Source of the DNA: Devosia algicola
GTDB lineage: Bacteria; Pseudomonadota; Alphaproteobacteria; Rhizobiales; Devosiaceae
Assembly (NCBI RefSeq): GCF_028816455.1
Contig: NZ_CP118246.1
Location: 3,486,501-3,550,500 of the forward strand
Reading direction: 5' to 3'
Length of the DNA: 64,000 bases
The notes beneath the pieces are model-generated. The model did no database searches. It was not told the DNA's origin and saw nothing but the letters and a program-made list of their open reading frames with translations. The translations under genes and the position numbers were made by a program. Shown piece by piece: positions 47,730 through 58,853 of the stretch. Within the stretch, counting starts at the first letter, position 1; each line of letters starts with the position of its first letter.

Positions 47730-48541
47730 GCCTTTTGGCCCCTGATCAGACCCGATCGCTTGGCGATAGTGAAAATGCCGTCGTTTTCGGCCATCCGCCT
47801 GGTGATCATTGCCCGAAGGGTGGCCAATTGAGCCTGGCTGGCCCGGTCGCCGGGCGGATAGGAAGTAAGCGATCCCACGATCGCTTCGGCGTCGGTCACC
47901 TTGAGCACGTCGCTGGAAATTGCAACCTCGACCTCTTTTAGCCTGGCCTTCATCGCATCGGTGGCCGCCTTGATGCCAAAGCTTTCCCCGCTCGGATCAA
48001 CCGCCAACCCGCCCCATGCAGCGTGGGCCAGCGAATACATTTCGCTCATATTGTCTTCGCTATTGGTTGTAACAAGGATTGTGCCACCGGGGCGCAAGAC
48101 GCGGATCATTTCGTCCAGTGCGCCCTGCGGGTCTGGCACGTGGTAAAGCATATGACACGCCAAAACCGCATCGAAGCTAGTGTCGGGAAAAGGCAGCGCT
48201 GCAACGTCTGCCGTCCGGCCCTCAACTTTGGGGAAACGGTCGAGCGCTCGTACGCGCGCCAAGGCCTCGGCAACCATGCCCTCGGACTGGTCGGTCAGGG
48301 TCAATGACAACCCCGCAGGCATTTGTTTGGCGGTCCAAAGCCAACCGACACCACATCCCACCTCCAAAACATTGGCGCTATCGGGCAGGTGTGCGAGCAT
48401 TGCGACCCAATCGAACCAACCAATAGAAGCGGTGCTGTATTGGAAAATATTGGCCCGCCGCGCCAGCTTGGCAGCGTCGCGATACTGCTCCTTCATACCG
48501 TCTCGATCCGCAATCCAATCAGACTTGGCGTCATTGCCCAT
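47723..48541 (-). CDS. Class I SAM-dependent methyltransferase
   Basis: 272 residues. SAM motif I is VLEVGCGVGWLW, followed by LTLTDQSEGMVAEA (acidic loop), ADVAALPFPDTSFDAVLACHMLYHVPD and VLRPGGTILVTT, the usual Methyltransf_11 order. Substrate unknown. Its end overlaps the repaired binding-protein gene by seven bases. Confidence 0.9.
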   Translation of the reverse strand: MGNDAKSDWIADRDGMKEQYRDAAKLARRANIFQYSTASIGWFDWVAMLAHLPDSANVLEVGCGVGWLWTAKQMPAGLSLTLTDQSEGMVAEALARVRALDRFPKVEGRTADVAALPFPDTSFDAVLACHMLYHVPDPQGALDEMIRVLRPGGTILVTTNSEDNMSEMYSLAHAAWGGLAVDPSGESFGIKAATDAMKARLKEVEVAISSDVLKVTDAEAIVGSLTSYPPGDRASQAQLATLRAMITRRMAENDGIFTIAKRSGLIRGQKAQ

Positions 48542-48562
48542 TTTGAGTTGCTCCCGGCCTGC

Positions 48563-48976
48563 CTATCCAGGCATACGTCGATAGCGCGCCCGCGCTGCTG
48601 TTTCGATGGCGGCGGTTGTCAGGCGGTCGACCTCAATCCGGTCGCGCAGCATTTCCAGAAACCGCAATTCTTCCTGCGACAGATGCAGGTCGAGCGCGGT
48701 TAACTCGACCGCAAGCGCATAGGCTGTATCCTGTAATTTTACGGGGATGGCGGCCAGCGCGTCATTGATCGCCCCGTCAAGGCCGGGTGCCCCATTGACC
48801 TTTTCTACGCAGGCATTGGCGACGTCGGTCAGTCGCGACGGGTCAAACCCTTCAAATACCGGCATCCGCCCTACCAACCCTTCGACGCGCCGCCATTCGC
48901 TTTGCGTCATGGTGTTATCGGAGGAGGCCGCGATGACCATGATGTGGATCAATCCCTCGTGGGCGGAAGTTGGCAT
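48563..48976 (-). CDS. TerB-like tellurite resistance family protein
   Basis: 137 residues, mostly helical. [27 protein letters not shown] carries the DxxxxxxE acidic metal-binding pattern of TerB, and [31 protein letters not shown] repeats it. ATG 48976 has AAAGGAAAA upstream. Many alphaproteobacteria have such a solitary TerB without other ter genes, and its role is unclear. Confidence 0.8.
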   Translation of the reverse strand: MPTSAHEGLIHIMVIAASSDNTMTQSEWRRVEGLVGRMPVFEGFDPSRLTDVANACVEKVNGAPGLDGAINDALAAIPVKLQDTAYALAVELTALDLHLSQEELRFLEMLRDRIEVDRLTTAAIETAARARYRRMPG

Positions 48977-49104
48977 CGACGTTTTCCTTTGAACAGGCTT
49001 GGGTTGGCTATGCCAGCAAATCAGAGGCACATCACAGCATTGACGCAAGCGGCGCACAATGCAACACACCGGTTACGCTCCCTTTAGCTGAAAAGGCCAG
49101 ACCC

Positions 49105-50724
49105 GTGTCGCCCGCACCTCTTCCCGTCCTCGACCCCGCATTTTTCGAGCCCGCCCAAACCGCCCGTGCCTGGCCGTTTGAGGAAGCCAAAAAGCTTGTC
49201 GCGCGGCTGGAAAAAGCCGGCAAGGCCGAAGTGTTGTTCGAAACCGGCTATGGCCCGTCGGGCCTGCCCCACATTGGCACCTTTGGCGAAGTGGCCCGCA
49301 CCACCATGGTCCGCACCGCCTTTCGCCTCTTGACCCGCGATCAGGTGCCAACACGCCTGTTGGCGTTTTCTGACGATATGGATGGTTTCCGCAAGGTTCC
49401 CGGCAACGTGCCCAATCAGGAAATGATGGCTAGCTTTCTCGGCAAGCCTTTGACCCGGGTGCCGGATCCGTTCTCGAACGAATATCCCTCGTTTGGGGCT
49501 GCCAACAATGCGCGTCTGCGTGCCTTTCTCGATGGCTTCGGCTTTTCCTACGAGTTTGCCTCTTCGACCGATTATTATACCAACGGCACCTTTGATGAGG
49601 CCTTGCTGCGCATGCTCGTGGTCTATGATGATGTGATGAACATCATGCTGCCCAGCCTTGGTCCGGACCGGCGCGCCACCTATTCGCCATTCCTGCCGAT
49701 CTCCAAGGTCAATGGCAATGTGCTGCAGGTGCCTATGGTCGAGATCAACGCCAAAGCCGGGACCATTGTTTATATCGATCCGGCCGATGATCAAAAGTAT
49801 GAAACCAATGTTACGGGCGGCGCGGTCAAGTGCCAGTGGAAGCCCGATTGGGCGCTGCGCTGGTTTGCTCTCGGTGTCGATTATGAAATGGCCGGCAAGG
49901 ATTTGATCGACAGCGTCAAACTGGCCAACCGCATTGTCACAGCGCTCGGCGGCAAGCCCCCGAGGGGTTCAATTACGAATTGTTCCTCGATGAATCGGGC
50001 CAGAAGATTTCAAAGTCAAAGGGCAATGGGCTGACCATTGACGAATGGCTGGCTTATGCCAGCCCACAAAGTCTGGGCCAATATATGTTCGGCAAGCCCC
50101 GGGCTGCCAAGCGCCTGCATTTTGATGTCATCCCCAAGGCGGTCGATGACTATTATAGCTTCGTTGCCAATTACCAGAAGCAGAGCGTTGCCGAACGCCT
50201 GGAAAACCCGGTGTTCCACGTCCATTTCGGCAACCCGCCCGCTGCTGAATCGCCGCTGACCTTTGCCCTGCTGCTCAACCTCGTATCGACTGCCAATGCC
50301 GAGGATGCCTCGGTGCTCTGGGGGTTTATTTCGCGCTACGTCAAAGGCGCGACACCAAAAACTCATCCCGAGCCTGGATCGGCTGGCCAATTACGCTGTC
50401 CGCTATTTCAACGACAAGGTCAAACCTACCAAAATCTATCGCGCACCCACCGACAAGGAACGCACGGCACTGGCCGATCTTGCCACCGCGCTAGCGGACA
50501 AGTCCGGCTCTACTGATGCCAATGATTTGCAGAATCTGGTGTTCGAGATTGGCAAGAAGCACGAATTTGAGCCGCTGCGCGATTGGTTCAAGGCGATCTA
50601 TCAGGTGCTTCTGGGGCAGGATCAAGGGCCGCGGTTCGGCTCCTTCATTGCCCTGTACGGCGTCGATGAAACGCGAAAGCTGATCGAAACAGCGCTGGCA
50701 GGAGACCTGGTCAAGGCCGCCTGA
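49105..50724 (+). CDS. lysK: Class I lysyl-tRNA synthetase, two frameshifts
   Basis: About 539 residues when repaired. Class I signatures: HIGT (residues 56-59, in [15 protein letters not shown]) and KISKSKGNG around residue 305. This archaeal-type enzyme replaces class II LysS in many alphaproteobacteria. GTG 49105 has AAAGG upstream. Breaks: a base is missing in the C run 49957-49961 (repair: [16 protein letters not shown]), and GAGCCT 50370-50375 has one extra base (repair: [17 protein letters not shown]). As the only synthetase of this kind in view, a truly broken gene is unlikely. Confidence 0.93.
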
Positions 50725-50742
50725 GTCCGATCCGTTCAAACA

Positions 50743-51384
50743 TCATTGGCTCGCCCAGATGATCCGGGCGATCCATTCAATATCACTCAAATCCAGTAGA
50801 CGCGGCTCATAGGCTGGGTTGAGCGATTGCAACTCGATCTGCTTGGCACTTTGCCGGGCCAGAACCTTGGCCATGACCTCTCCGTCACTGGTCTTGACCA
50901 CCACCCGGTCGCCGCGCCGCACCTGCTCGGTCGGCGACACGACGATTCGATCACCTTCCCGGTAGAGCGGCTCCATTGAGTCGCCCTGCACTTCAAGTGC
51001 GTAAATGCCCTGTTCGCCCGGCGAGGGCAGGGCAATCTCGTCCCAGCCCTGACCAGCCGGAAAACCGGCGCTGTCGAAAAAACCGCCCGACCCAGCCTGC
51101 GCCACGCCAAGTAGCGGCACCGTGCGCAAACTGGATTTGTCCGGCATTTGCAAAAAAGCCCCGGACCCGTTTAAGAACGTGTCAAAACTTTCTCCTGTTG
51201 CCTCAAGAATCTTGGCGATGCTTTCGGTCGAGGGCCAGCGCTCGCGGCCGTCTTTGCTCACCCGCTTGGAAAAATTGAACGCCGTTGCATCCAGCCCCGC
51301 CAGCTTGGCCAGCGCCGAAACGGAATGGCCGTGGCGTCGCGCCATGGCATCAATACCGTCCCAGATCGCGCGGTGTGAAAGCAT
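50743..51384 (-). CDS. XRE-type repressor with S24 (LexA-like) peptidase domain
   Basis: 213 residues. An N-terminal helix-turn-helix (HSVSALAKLAGLDATAFNFSKRV) is followed by a LexA/CI-type S24 domain with the nucleophile Ser in VQGDSMEPLYREGDRIVVSP and the general-base Lys in DGEVMAKVLAR. It is a candidate self-cleaving repressor, but no phage genes are near, so it may regulate a chromosomal stress response. Confidence 0.9.
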   Translation of the reverse strand: MLSHRAIWDGIDAMARRHGHSVSALAKLAGLDATAFNFSKRVSKDGRERWPSTESIAKILEATGESFDTFLNGSGAFLQMPDKSSLRTVPLLGVAQAGSGGFFDSAGFPAGQGWDEIALPSPGEQGIYALEVQGDSMEPLYREGDRIVVSPTEQVRRGDRVVVKTSDGEVMAKVLARQSAKQIELQSLNPAYEPRLLDLSDIEWIARIIWASQ

Positions 51385-51517
51385 AAGTGATCGTTCCTAG
51401 CAGCAGGAAATAGTTCTTAGGCATACGGAATGAAGTCCTATTCATAAGACCTTCATGCGCATTTGTAAAGTCACTCGCCCGCTTGCGCCAAACCGCGCTG
51501 CGCCCTAATTTACGCCC

Positions 51518-51874
51518 ATGAAATCACCACCCTCCCTCATTTACAAAATTCTGGATCATGCCAGCCGCACAACGGTCGGCACCAATGGCCATTGCCACGG
51601 TATGCCCATCGATCACACCGACGGCTATATTCATCTTTCGACCGCCGATCAGCTTGCCCAAACGTTGGCGCTGCACTTCGCTGGGCAGAATGACCTGGTC
51701 CTTTTGGCCGTGCGCACCGCCGATCTTGGCGAAAATCTCAAATGGGAACCGTCGCGTGGTGGCGCCCTGTTCCCGCATTATCATGGTCCCCTGCCAATCT
51801 CGGCCGTCGCCTGGGAATTGCCCCTTGCGGTTGCCGCCGATGGCGCGTGCCAACTTCCCCAAGGCCTCAAATGA
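51518..51874 (+). CDS. DUF952 family protein
   Basis: 118 residues. IYKILDHAS at the start, DGYIHLSTADQLAQTLALHFAGQNDLVLLAV and FPHYHGPLP are the DUF952 landmarks; the two His-containing motifs resemble an ADP-ribosyl-related fold, but no function is established. Its stop overlaps the pyrD start by four bases (ATGA), a linkage I believe is common in alphaproteobacteria. Confidence 0.88.
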   Translation: MKSPPSLIYKILDHASRTTVGTNGHCHGMPIDHTDGYIHLSTADQLAQTLALHFAGQNDLVLLAVRTADLGENLKWEPSRGGALFPHYHGPLPISAVAWELPLAVAADGACQLPQGLK

Positions 51875-52986
51875 TTCTGTCGGCCCTCTCACCGTTGCTC
51901 AAACTCGGCCCGGTCCAGAACCTGAGCAGCGCTGCCTTATTGAAAATGGACGCGGAAATCGCCCATGGCGCGACAATTGCGGCACTGAGACTTGGACTTG
52001 GCCCGCACCAGACCTATTCTGACGCCCCCGAACTGGCAACTGCGCTGTGCGGGCTCGAACTTTCGAACCCCGTCGGCATGGCCGCAGGTTTTGACAAAAA
52101 TGCCGAGGTGCCACGCCAGCTTGGGCAGATGGGATTTGGCATGGTCGAGGTCGGCACGCTCACTCCGCGTCCCCAGTCCGGCAATCCCAAACCGCGCCTG
52201 TTTCGCCTGATGTCCTCCCACGGCGTTATCAATCGCATGGGCTTTAACAATGAAGGCCACGAGGCAGCTTTTGCCCGCCTCAAGGGTCTGCGCGTGCCCG
52301 CTGCGCTGGGCATCAATATCGGCGCCAACAAGGACAGCGAGGATTTCGTTGCCGATTATGTTGCGGGCGTCAAACGCTTTGCCGATCTGGCCGATTATTT
52401 GACGGTCAATATTTCCTCGCCGAATACGCCCGGCCTGCGCAACCTGCAGGCCGATGAGGCCCTTGCGCGCCTTCTCGGCGAAGTGCTGCAAGCCCGCGCC
52501 AAGGCCACGGTGCGGGTGCCGGTGTTTCTGAAAATCGCCCCCGATCTCGACGAAACCGCTCTCGATGCCATCGCCAAGGTCGTGTTGGACACTGATCTCG
52601 ACGGCCTTATCGTTTCCAACACCACATTGTCGCGCGATGGTGTCGCCGGTCAGGAAAACGCCGATGAGGTCGGCGGCCTGTCGGGCCAGCCGCTGTTTGA
52701 TCTGGCGACCAGAAAACTTGCACAGACCCGCATCAGGGTCGGCGATATGCCGATTATTGGCGTTGGCGGCATCCATTCGCCTCAAAGCGCCCTGGCAAAG
52801 TTTGAAGCCGGTGCCAATGCCGTTCAGCTCTACTCGTCCATGGTATTTGGCGGGTTTGACCTGTTGGAGCGGATCAAGCGCGGCCTTGTCTCGGCGGTGC
52901 GTGCCAATGGCAAGACCAGCATTGCCCAATTGAGCGGCATCCACGCCGCCGACTGGGCCAGCGGCAAGGCGCGCCTCAAAACCTGA
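51871..52986 (+). CDS. pyrD: Dihydroorotate dehydrogenase (quinone), class 2
   Basis: 371 residues. FMN barrel landmarks: NPVGMAAGFDKNAEVPRQLGQMGFGMVEVGTLTPRPQSGNPKPRLFRL, INRMGFNNEG, LTVNISSPNTPGLRNLQ (Ser base), VFLKIAPDL, IVSNTTLSRDG and IIGVGGIHSPQSA. The amphipathic N-terminal extension is that of membrane-associated class 2 enzymes, which pass electrons to ubiquinone in pyrimidine synthesis. Confidence 0.96.
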   Translation: MILSALSPLLKLGPVQNLSSAALLKMDAEIAHGATIAALRLGLGPHQTYSDAPELATALCGLELSNPVGMAAGFDKNAEVPRQLGQMGFGMVEVGTLTPRPQSGNPKPRLFRLMSSHGVINRMGFNNEGHEAAFARLKGLRVPAALGINIGANKDSEDFVADYVAGVKRFADLADYLTVNISSPNTPGLRNLQADEALARLLGEVLQARAKATVRVPVFLKIAPDLDETALDAIAKVVLDTDLDGLIVSNTTLSRDGVAGQENADEVGGLSGQPLFDLATRKLAQTRIRVGDMPIIGVGGIHSPQSALAKFEAGANAVQLYSSMVFGGFDLLERIKRGLVSAVRANGKTSIAQLSGIHAADWASGKARLKT

Positions 52987-52989
52987 TAT

Positions 52990-53687
52990 CTAGCCAGCAC
53001 TATCGATGGTGATGATCAACTCGGCTCGATCCTGCGACTGGGCCACCAGATCATAATTGGGCAAATCCGTGCGCTCGATATGGGCCTTGTTTCGCTCCTC
53101 GGAAAACAACCCCTCCTCGGCATGGCGCTTGAGCAAACGCGCCCGCACCGTTTCGCGCGGCACATCGATAAATACGGAATAATCCAGTTGCCGCTTGACC
53201 CCCGCCCACGCGCCCTGGTTGAGCAGCAAATAATTACCCTCGACAATCAGCACCCCCACCTCGGCGCCAATGGTAAAGGCATTATCTACGACATCCTCGA
53301 TCTTGCGCGAATAGCCCGGTCCACTGACCGCCGCCTTGGCGTGCTTGATGTGGTGCAGAAACCCGGCAAATTCTGCGCCTTCAAATGTGTGCGGCGCGCC
53401 TTTGAAATCTACCAGCCCCAAATTTTCGAGCTTGGCGTGGCGCATGTGAAAACCGTCCATGGGGACCAGCGCCGCGCTGCCCGGCCGAGCCGCATTCAGC
53501 AGACTGACCAACTCACCGGCCATGGTGGATTTGCCGCTTCCCGGCCCCCCGCAATGCCAATGGCAATCCGTTCAATGCTGGCGCTTTCCATCTCAAGAAC
53601 ATGGGTCACCAACAATGAGAGCGCGGCCTGTGGCGTCAGTGTCTGGTGAACGGGTTCGCCCCTTGCGCCCAAATTTTCTGTTGCCAT
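52990..53687 (-). CDS. P-loop kinase of the uridine/pantothenate kinase-like superfamily, frameshifted
   Basis: About 232 residues when repaired, from ATG 53687 behind GGAGGAAG. The frame breaks in the C run 53545-53550, which lies exactly in Walker A; restoring one base gives IAGGPGSGKSTMAGEL. Further motifs: VPMDGFHMRHAKL (substrate Asp), VLIVEGNYLLLNQGAWAGV and VPRETVRARLLKRH. Relatives phosphorylate fructose-type sugars, pantothenate or nucleosides. Convergent with pyrD (3-base gap). Confidence 0.85.
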
Positions 53688-53714
53688 TGACTTCCTCCCG
53701 CCCGCAACCGCGTT

Positions 53715-56231
53715 ATGCTGGCGCGCCGACCTGTACTTAGCCCCGGACCTTCCTTGACCGTCCTGCCCCCCTTATCACCGAATGGTTTGCCGCCAAAGCC
53801 TGGTCGCCGCGCGACCATCAGATAAAGGTTCTCGGCAGCTGGAATAATGGCGCCTCGGCTCTATTGATCGCGCCAACCGGTGCTGGCAAGACCCTGGCCG
53901 GCTTTTTGCCAACCCTTCAGGATCTGATCGCTACGCCACATGAGGGCTTGCACACGCTCTACCTTTCCCCGCTAAAGGCGCTGGCGGTTGACGTTGCGCG
54001 CAATTTGACCACCCCCATCGCCGAAATGGGCCTTAAAATAAAGGTCGAAACCCGCACCGGCGATACGCCGCCCTCGCGCCGCCAGCGTCAGCGCTATGAT
54101 CCACCGGACATCCTATTGACCACCCCCGAACAATTGGCGCTATTGCTCAGCCACCCAGACGCCCCGCGCCTGTTCGGCTCGCTCAAACGTATCGTGCTCG
54201 ACGAATTGCATGCGCTGGTCACATCCAAGCGCGGCGAATTGCTGTCCCTGGCACTGGCCCGGCTTGCAACACTTGCGCCCCAAATGCGCATCACCGCCCT
54301 CAGCGCCACCGTCGCCCGACCAGACCTGCTGGCTGACTGGATAGCCCGTCCGCTGCCGGAGGCAAATACCGATCTGTTGACCGCTACCGGCGGCGCGCCG
54401 CCAACATTGTCTATACTCAAAAGCCATGATCGTCTGCCATGGGCCGGTCATTCGGCCGCCTATGCGGTGCCAGAGCCTTACGAAACCATCAAGCAGCACC
54501 GTATCACACTGCTGTTCGTCAATACCCGTTCGCAGGCCGAACTGCTGTTCCAGAGCCTGTGGGCGATCAATGATGATGGCTTGGCCATTGCCCTTCACCA
54601 TGGCTCATTGTCGGTCGAGCAGCGCCGCAAGGTCGAAGCGGCCATGGTCGCGGGCAATATTCGGGCCGTCGTCTGTACCTCAACGCTTGATCTCGGGATT
54701 GACTGGGGCGATGTCGATCTCGTGGTCCAGGTCGGTGCGCCAAAAGGCTCTTCGCGCATGCTCCAGCGCATCGGCCGCGCCAACCACCGGCTCGACGAGC
54801 CATCGCAGGCCCTGCTGGTGCCCTCCAACCGTTTCGAAGTGCTCGAATGTGAGGCGGCTCTGGAAGCTGTCGAAGAACGCCATCAGGATAGCGAAGATCC
54901 CGCCGCCGGCGGTTATGACGTGCTGGCACAGCACATTCTGGGCATGGCCTGCGCTGCCCCGTTCGATCCCGATATTCTCTATGCCGAGATCATCCGGGCC
55001 TGGCCTTATCGCGAACTGCCACGAAACCTGTTTGACCGCATTCTCGATTTCGTCGCCACTGGTGGCTACGCCTTGCGTGCCTATGAGCGCTATGCACGGC
55101 TCAAGAAAACCACCGAGGGCCTCTGGCGAATCGCCAACCCGCACGTCGCCCAGCAATATCGTCTCAATGTTGGCACCATCATCGAAGAGCCGATGGTGCG
55201 CGTTCGGCTGGTGCGGGGTAGGGGGCAAAAGCAGGGGAAAACCACCGGCCCCATTGGTCGTGGTGGCCGCGTGCTGGGCGAAATGGAGGAGTATTTTTTC
55301 GGCACACTGGTGGTTGGGGACACCTTTATGTTTGGCGGCGAAATCGTTGCTTTCGAAGGCATGAGGGATAATGAGGCATTTGTCAGCCGCGCCTTCGCCA
55401 AGGACCCCAAAATACCCTCCTACATGGGCGGCAAGTTTCCGCTCTCAACCTATCTGGCCGAGCGTGTCCGCCGCATCATCGACACACCTGCCGACTGGCA
55501 GCGCTTGCCCGATCAAGTTGCCGACTGGCTGCGCTTGCAACGCGATTTTTCCGTACTGCCGGACCGCAGCAATCTACTGGTCGAAACCTTTCCGCGCGGC
55601 GCTCACAACTATATGGTCTGCTATCCGTTCGAGGGCCGGTTGGCCCACCAGACCCTAGGCATGCTGCTGACGCGGCGCCTAGAACGCGCCCGCGCCCGCC
55701 CGCTCGGTTTCGTGGCCTCCGAATATGCCCTGGCCATCTGGGGGTTGGGCGATCTGTCTGCCCTTGTGCGCACCAACCGGCTGTCGCTGGCCGAGCCTGT
55801 TTTCCGAGGACATGCTCGGCGAAGATCTCGAGGACTGGCTCGATGAATCAGCACTGATGAAGCGCACGTTCCGCAACTGCGCCATTATTGCAGGCCTTAT
55901 CCAGCGGCGGCATCCCGGCAAGGAAAAGACTGGCCGCCAGATCACCATGAGTTCGGACCTGATTTATGATGTACTCTACCAGCACGAGCCCGATCATGTT
56001 CTCATTCAGGCCACCCGTCATGATGCGGCGCGCGGCCTACTCGATATCGATCGGTTGGGTCACTGCCTTCGTCGTATTCGCCAGCACATCATCCACAAGC
56101 CGCTGGACCGAATCTCGCCTTTTGCGGTACCCATGATGCTCGAAATCGGGCGTGAGCCGATTTTTGGCGAAGGCCGGGAAACTGCCATGGCCGAAGCGGC
56201 GGACGAACTAATGAAAGAGGCATTGGGCTGA
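53715..56231 (+). CDS. Ligase-associated DEXH-box helicase (Lhr-like), frameshifted at both ends
   Basis: About 825-838 residues. Q-type region WSPRDHQIKVLGSWNNG, Walker A IAPTGAGKTLAGF, DEXH box VLDELHALVTSKRGE, motif III LSATVARPDLL, then the second RecA domain (LLFVNTRSQAEL, VCTSTLDLGIDWGDVDLV, RIGRANHR) and an Lhr-like C-terminus. A missing base in the C run 53766-53771 separates the start (TTG 53754 or ATG 53715) from the body. GAGCCT 55793-55798 breaks the C-terminus; repair gives LAELFSEDMLGEDLEDWL. With PdeM and a distant LigD/LigC it belongs to a DNA repair set. Confidence 0.9.
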
Positions 56232-56233
56232 CT

Positions 56234-56938
56234 TTGGGGTATGATCAACACCAGACGATGCGCGAGGACACGCAATTGCTGCACTTCGCCGGTCACGTTT
56301 TTGAGCCACTAGCCTCGGGCGCCCTTTACTGGCGCGCCGAAAACGCGCTGTTGGTCGCCGATCTGCATCTGGAAAAAATGTCGTCGTTCGCTCGACAAGG
56401 TCAGCTGTTGCCGCCCTATGATACCGGACTGACGCTCAAGCGGCTGGACAGCGATCTCACCGCGACCGGTGCCAGGTCCCTGATTGCGCTCGGCGACAGC
56501 TTCCACCGCGACTATGGTCCGCAAAGCCTGTCTCACCAGGATCGTACGACGATTGCCCAAATGTGTGCTCGCGCCGACTGGTTCTGGCTTTCGGGCAATC
56601 ATGATCCCGCGCCCCATGCGCTTGGCGGCCAGTGCATGGCCCAACTTGAGCGCGGCGGTCTGGTGTTAACCCACGAACCGCGTCGTGGCACGCCGGGCCT
56701 GATGGCCGGGCACCTGCACCCCGCTGCCCATATCTACATCAATGGCCGCGCTATTCGCCGCCCCTGTTTTGTCAATGATGGGCAATTGCTGATCCTGCCT
56801 GCCTATGGCGCCTCGACCGGCAATCTCAATATCCTCGACCGCGCCTTTGCCGACCTGCTGGACTTTTCGTCGCTTGCCATTACCATGCTGGGCCGGGACC
56901 GACTCTATCCAGTCAGTCCCAGGCGCCTGATCGCCTGA
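56234..56938 (+). CDS. pdeM: Ligase-associated DNA damage response endonuclease PdeM
   Basis: 234 residues, calcineurin-like phosphoesterase. Metal motifs: LLVADLHLEKMSSF (DxH), IALGDSFHRDYG (GDxF), WLSGNHDP (GNHD) and AGHLHPAAHI (GHxH). In mycobacteria and proteobacteria this gene follows the ligase-associated helicase, as here (2-base gap). TTG 56234 is the longest start; ATG 56258 (MREDTQLLHF) is a good alternative. Confidence 0.92.
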   Translation: MGYDQHQTMREDTQLLHFAGHVFEPLASGALYWRAENALLVADLHLEKMSSFARQGQLLPPYDTGLTLKRLDSDLTATGARSLIALGDSFHRDYGPQSLSHQDRTTIAQMCARADWFWLSGNHDPAPHALGGQCMAQLERGGLVLTHEPRRGTPGLMAGHLHPAAHIYINGRAIRRPCFVNDGQLLILPAYGASTGNLNILDRAFADLLDFSSLAITMLGRDRLYPVSPRRLIA

Positions 56939-56943
56939 TCAGC

Positions 56944-57718
56944 CTAGTTCCGCTTGAACAGGACCCCGCCCAGCCAGCCGGTCAGGAGGCCCAAAAGGAC
57001 ACTGACCAGACCATAAAGCAGCGGCTGCTGACGTGCCTGAATGGCCAGAAAACGCTCAAAGCCGATCTTGCGTACAGTAAAACCCTCGGTGCTGCGCGCT
57101 ACGACAGCGCCATGCTTGAGCACATAGGTGCGCGCCAGATAGCGCCCCGGCGGCGCCGCCGCAGGTAACGTCAACCGGCTTGAATAGACCGTTGGTGACA
57201 GAAACTTGACTGCACTCTCATTGAGCCCGAAAAGGCCCTCCTCGGTCATCAATCGTGTCAATTCCCGCCCGAACTGCGCCGACTTCCACCATCCCGCCTC
57301 CTCGTTGGGTTGTGCCTGATTAGCGGGATCAAAATTCTCGATCGTCTGCGCCGCGGGGCTGGCAATATCATTGAGCCGCCCGCTGCTCATCACCTGATAA
57401 TAGCTGGGGAAGTGGGCAAATCGCACCTGATCGGTATTCAGCCACACGCCGAAATTATGGGTCTTTTCGCGCGCCACCCGGTCTGTCGTTGGTCCTACGA
57501 CCACGATGATGACATGGTACGGCCCATCCACAGCGGGCACGTCCTCGCCTGCATCGGGCCCTATACTGCCGAAAAAGCTTAGTCGCTCGCCCGAAAAGTT
57601 CGAGGCTGATCTCGACCGACTCGGTCGATAGTTCACTCACCACCGTCTCGGCGCGCGCCGGCACGATCAGCGCCGCCAGCGACAGCCCCACCATCATCAA
57701 GGCCTGTGACCAACTCAA
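56944..57718 (-). CDS. TIGR02186 family membrane-anchored protein, frameshifted
   Basis: About 257 residues when repaired. N-terminal signal/anchor MMVGLSLAALIVPARAETVVSELSTESVEIS, a conserved periplasmic domain (FSGERLSFFGSIGP, PYHVIIVVVGP, VWLNTDQVRFAHFPSYYQVMSS) and a final membrane helix (LLYGLVSVLLGLLTGWLGGVLF). The frame breaks at GAGGCT 57602-57607; repair gives EISSNFSGERL. The family almost always neighbours a TauE/SafE permease, as here. TTG 57718 would overlap a repaired TauE stop by four bases. Confidence 0.85.
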
Positions 57719-58647
57719 TTGCCACCCCCGGACCAGCAATGGCCATGCTGAAGATATCGCCTGGCGTCAATACCAGCGACAGGCCGAACCGGATAGCAAC
57801 GGCAAGCACCAGCAGCGCCAACAGCCCCCGCAATTGTTCGCCGCGCAGTTGCTTGCCTGCCGAAGCGCCAAACTGCGCCCCCACGACGCCCCCGATCATC
57901 AAACAGAACGCCAGCACGATATCCACACTCTGGCTTTGCACCGCATGCATCATGGTGGTCGCCGCCATCATCACAACCACCTGCATCAGCGATGTGCCGA
58001 TCACCATATTGCCCGGTACCCGAAGCAGATAGACCAGCGCCGGTACCATGACAAAGCCCCCGCCAATGCCCAGAACCGACCCCAGGAACCCGATGCTCAG
58101 GCCGATGACCAGCACCGGCAACACGCTGATATAGAGCCTTGGATCGCTTGAAGCGGACACGCAGTGGCAGGCCATGGATCCAGTTGTGCTGGTTGGGTAG
58201 GCGCTCGCGCGCCACCACCCCCGATCGACGCTTGAGGATGGAACGCGCTGATTCAATCAGCATTACCGTACCAACAAAGCCCAAAAGCACCAGGAAGCCG
58301 ACCGAAATGATCAGGTCCAACTGACCGGCAGCCCGTAATTGGGAGAACGTCGCGACGCCTACAAACGCGCCCAGAATGCCCGATAGCACCAGATACATGG
58401 CCAGATGCAGGTCGATCTGGCCGCGCTTGTAATAGGTCAGCGCTCCTGATGTTGACGCCGCGACCACCTGTCCGGTGACCGAGGCAACCGCCACAGAAGC
58501 CGGTACGCCCGAAAAAATCAGCAGCGGGGTCAATAGGAAACCGCCCCCCACACCAAACAGTCCCGACAGAAATCCAACAGCCCCTCCGATCCCAACAAGG
58601 AAAAAGAGGTTTACCGACATTTCGGCGATCGGCAGATAGATCTGCAA
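57633..58647 (-). CDS. TauE/SafE family sulfite/organosulfonate exporter, frameshifted
   Basis: About 310-337 residues. The repeated glycine motif appears twice, GFLSGLFGVGGGFLLTPLLIF and GFLGSVLGIGGGFVMVPALVYLL, as in two-repeat TauE permeases. TTG 58647 (LQIYLPIAEMSVN) is preferred as start from family knowledge; ATG 58620 also possible. The frame breaks at GAGCCT 58134-58139; repair gives RFKRSKLYISVLPVLVIGLS. The observed end at 57633 reads into the next gene; one more base in the C run 57725-57729 would end the protein at 57715 instead. Confidence 0.88.
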
Positions 58648-58853
58648 GACCCGGGTCCATTCAAGGCTAGGGTGCGGTCGCTCAGACCGGACATTGTCAA
58701 TAGGAAGAAGCCCCGGGCCCACAATTCAGGGGTCGAGGCTTCCGGTTCATAAGTTAGTATAAGGGTTTATGGCACAGCCGCCACCCCAACACGCAAGCCA
58801 TTGGTACACGACAATGCACCTGAAAACTGAATACTTGCTTTCACAATTTCGCA

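Noticed and set aside
50743-51384. A prophage, suggested by the LexA/CI-like S24 repressor.
   Set aside because: No integrase, structural or lysis gene or attachment repeat is nearby; neighbours are housekeeping genes.
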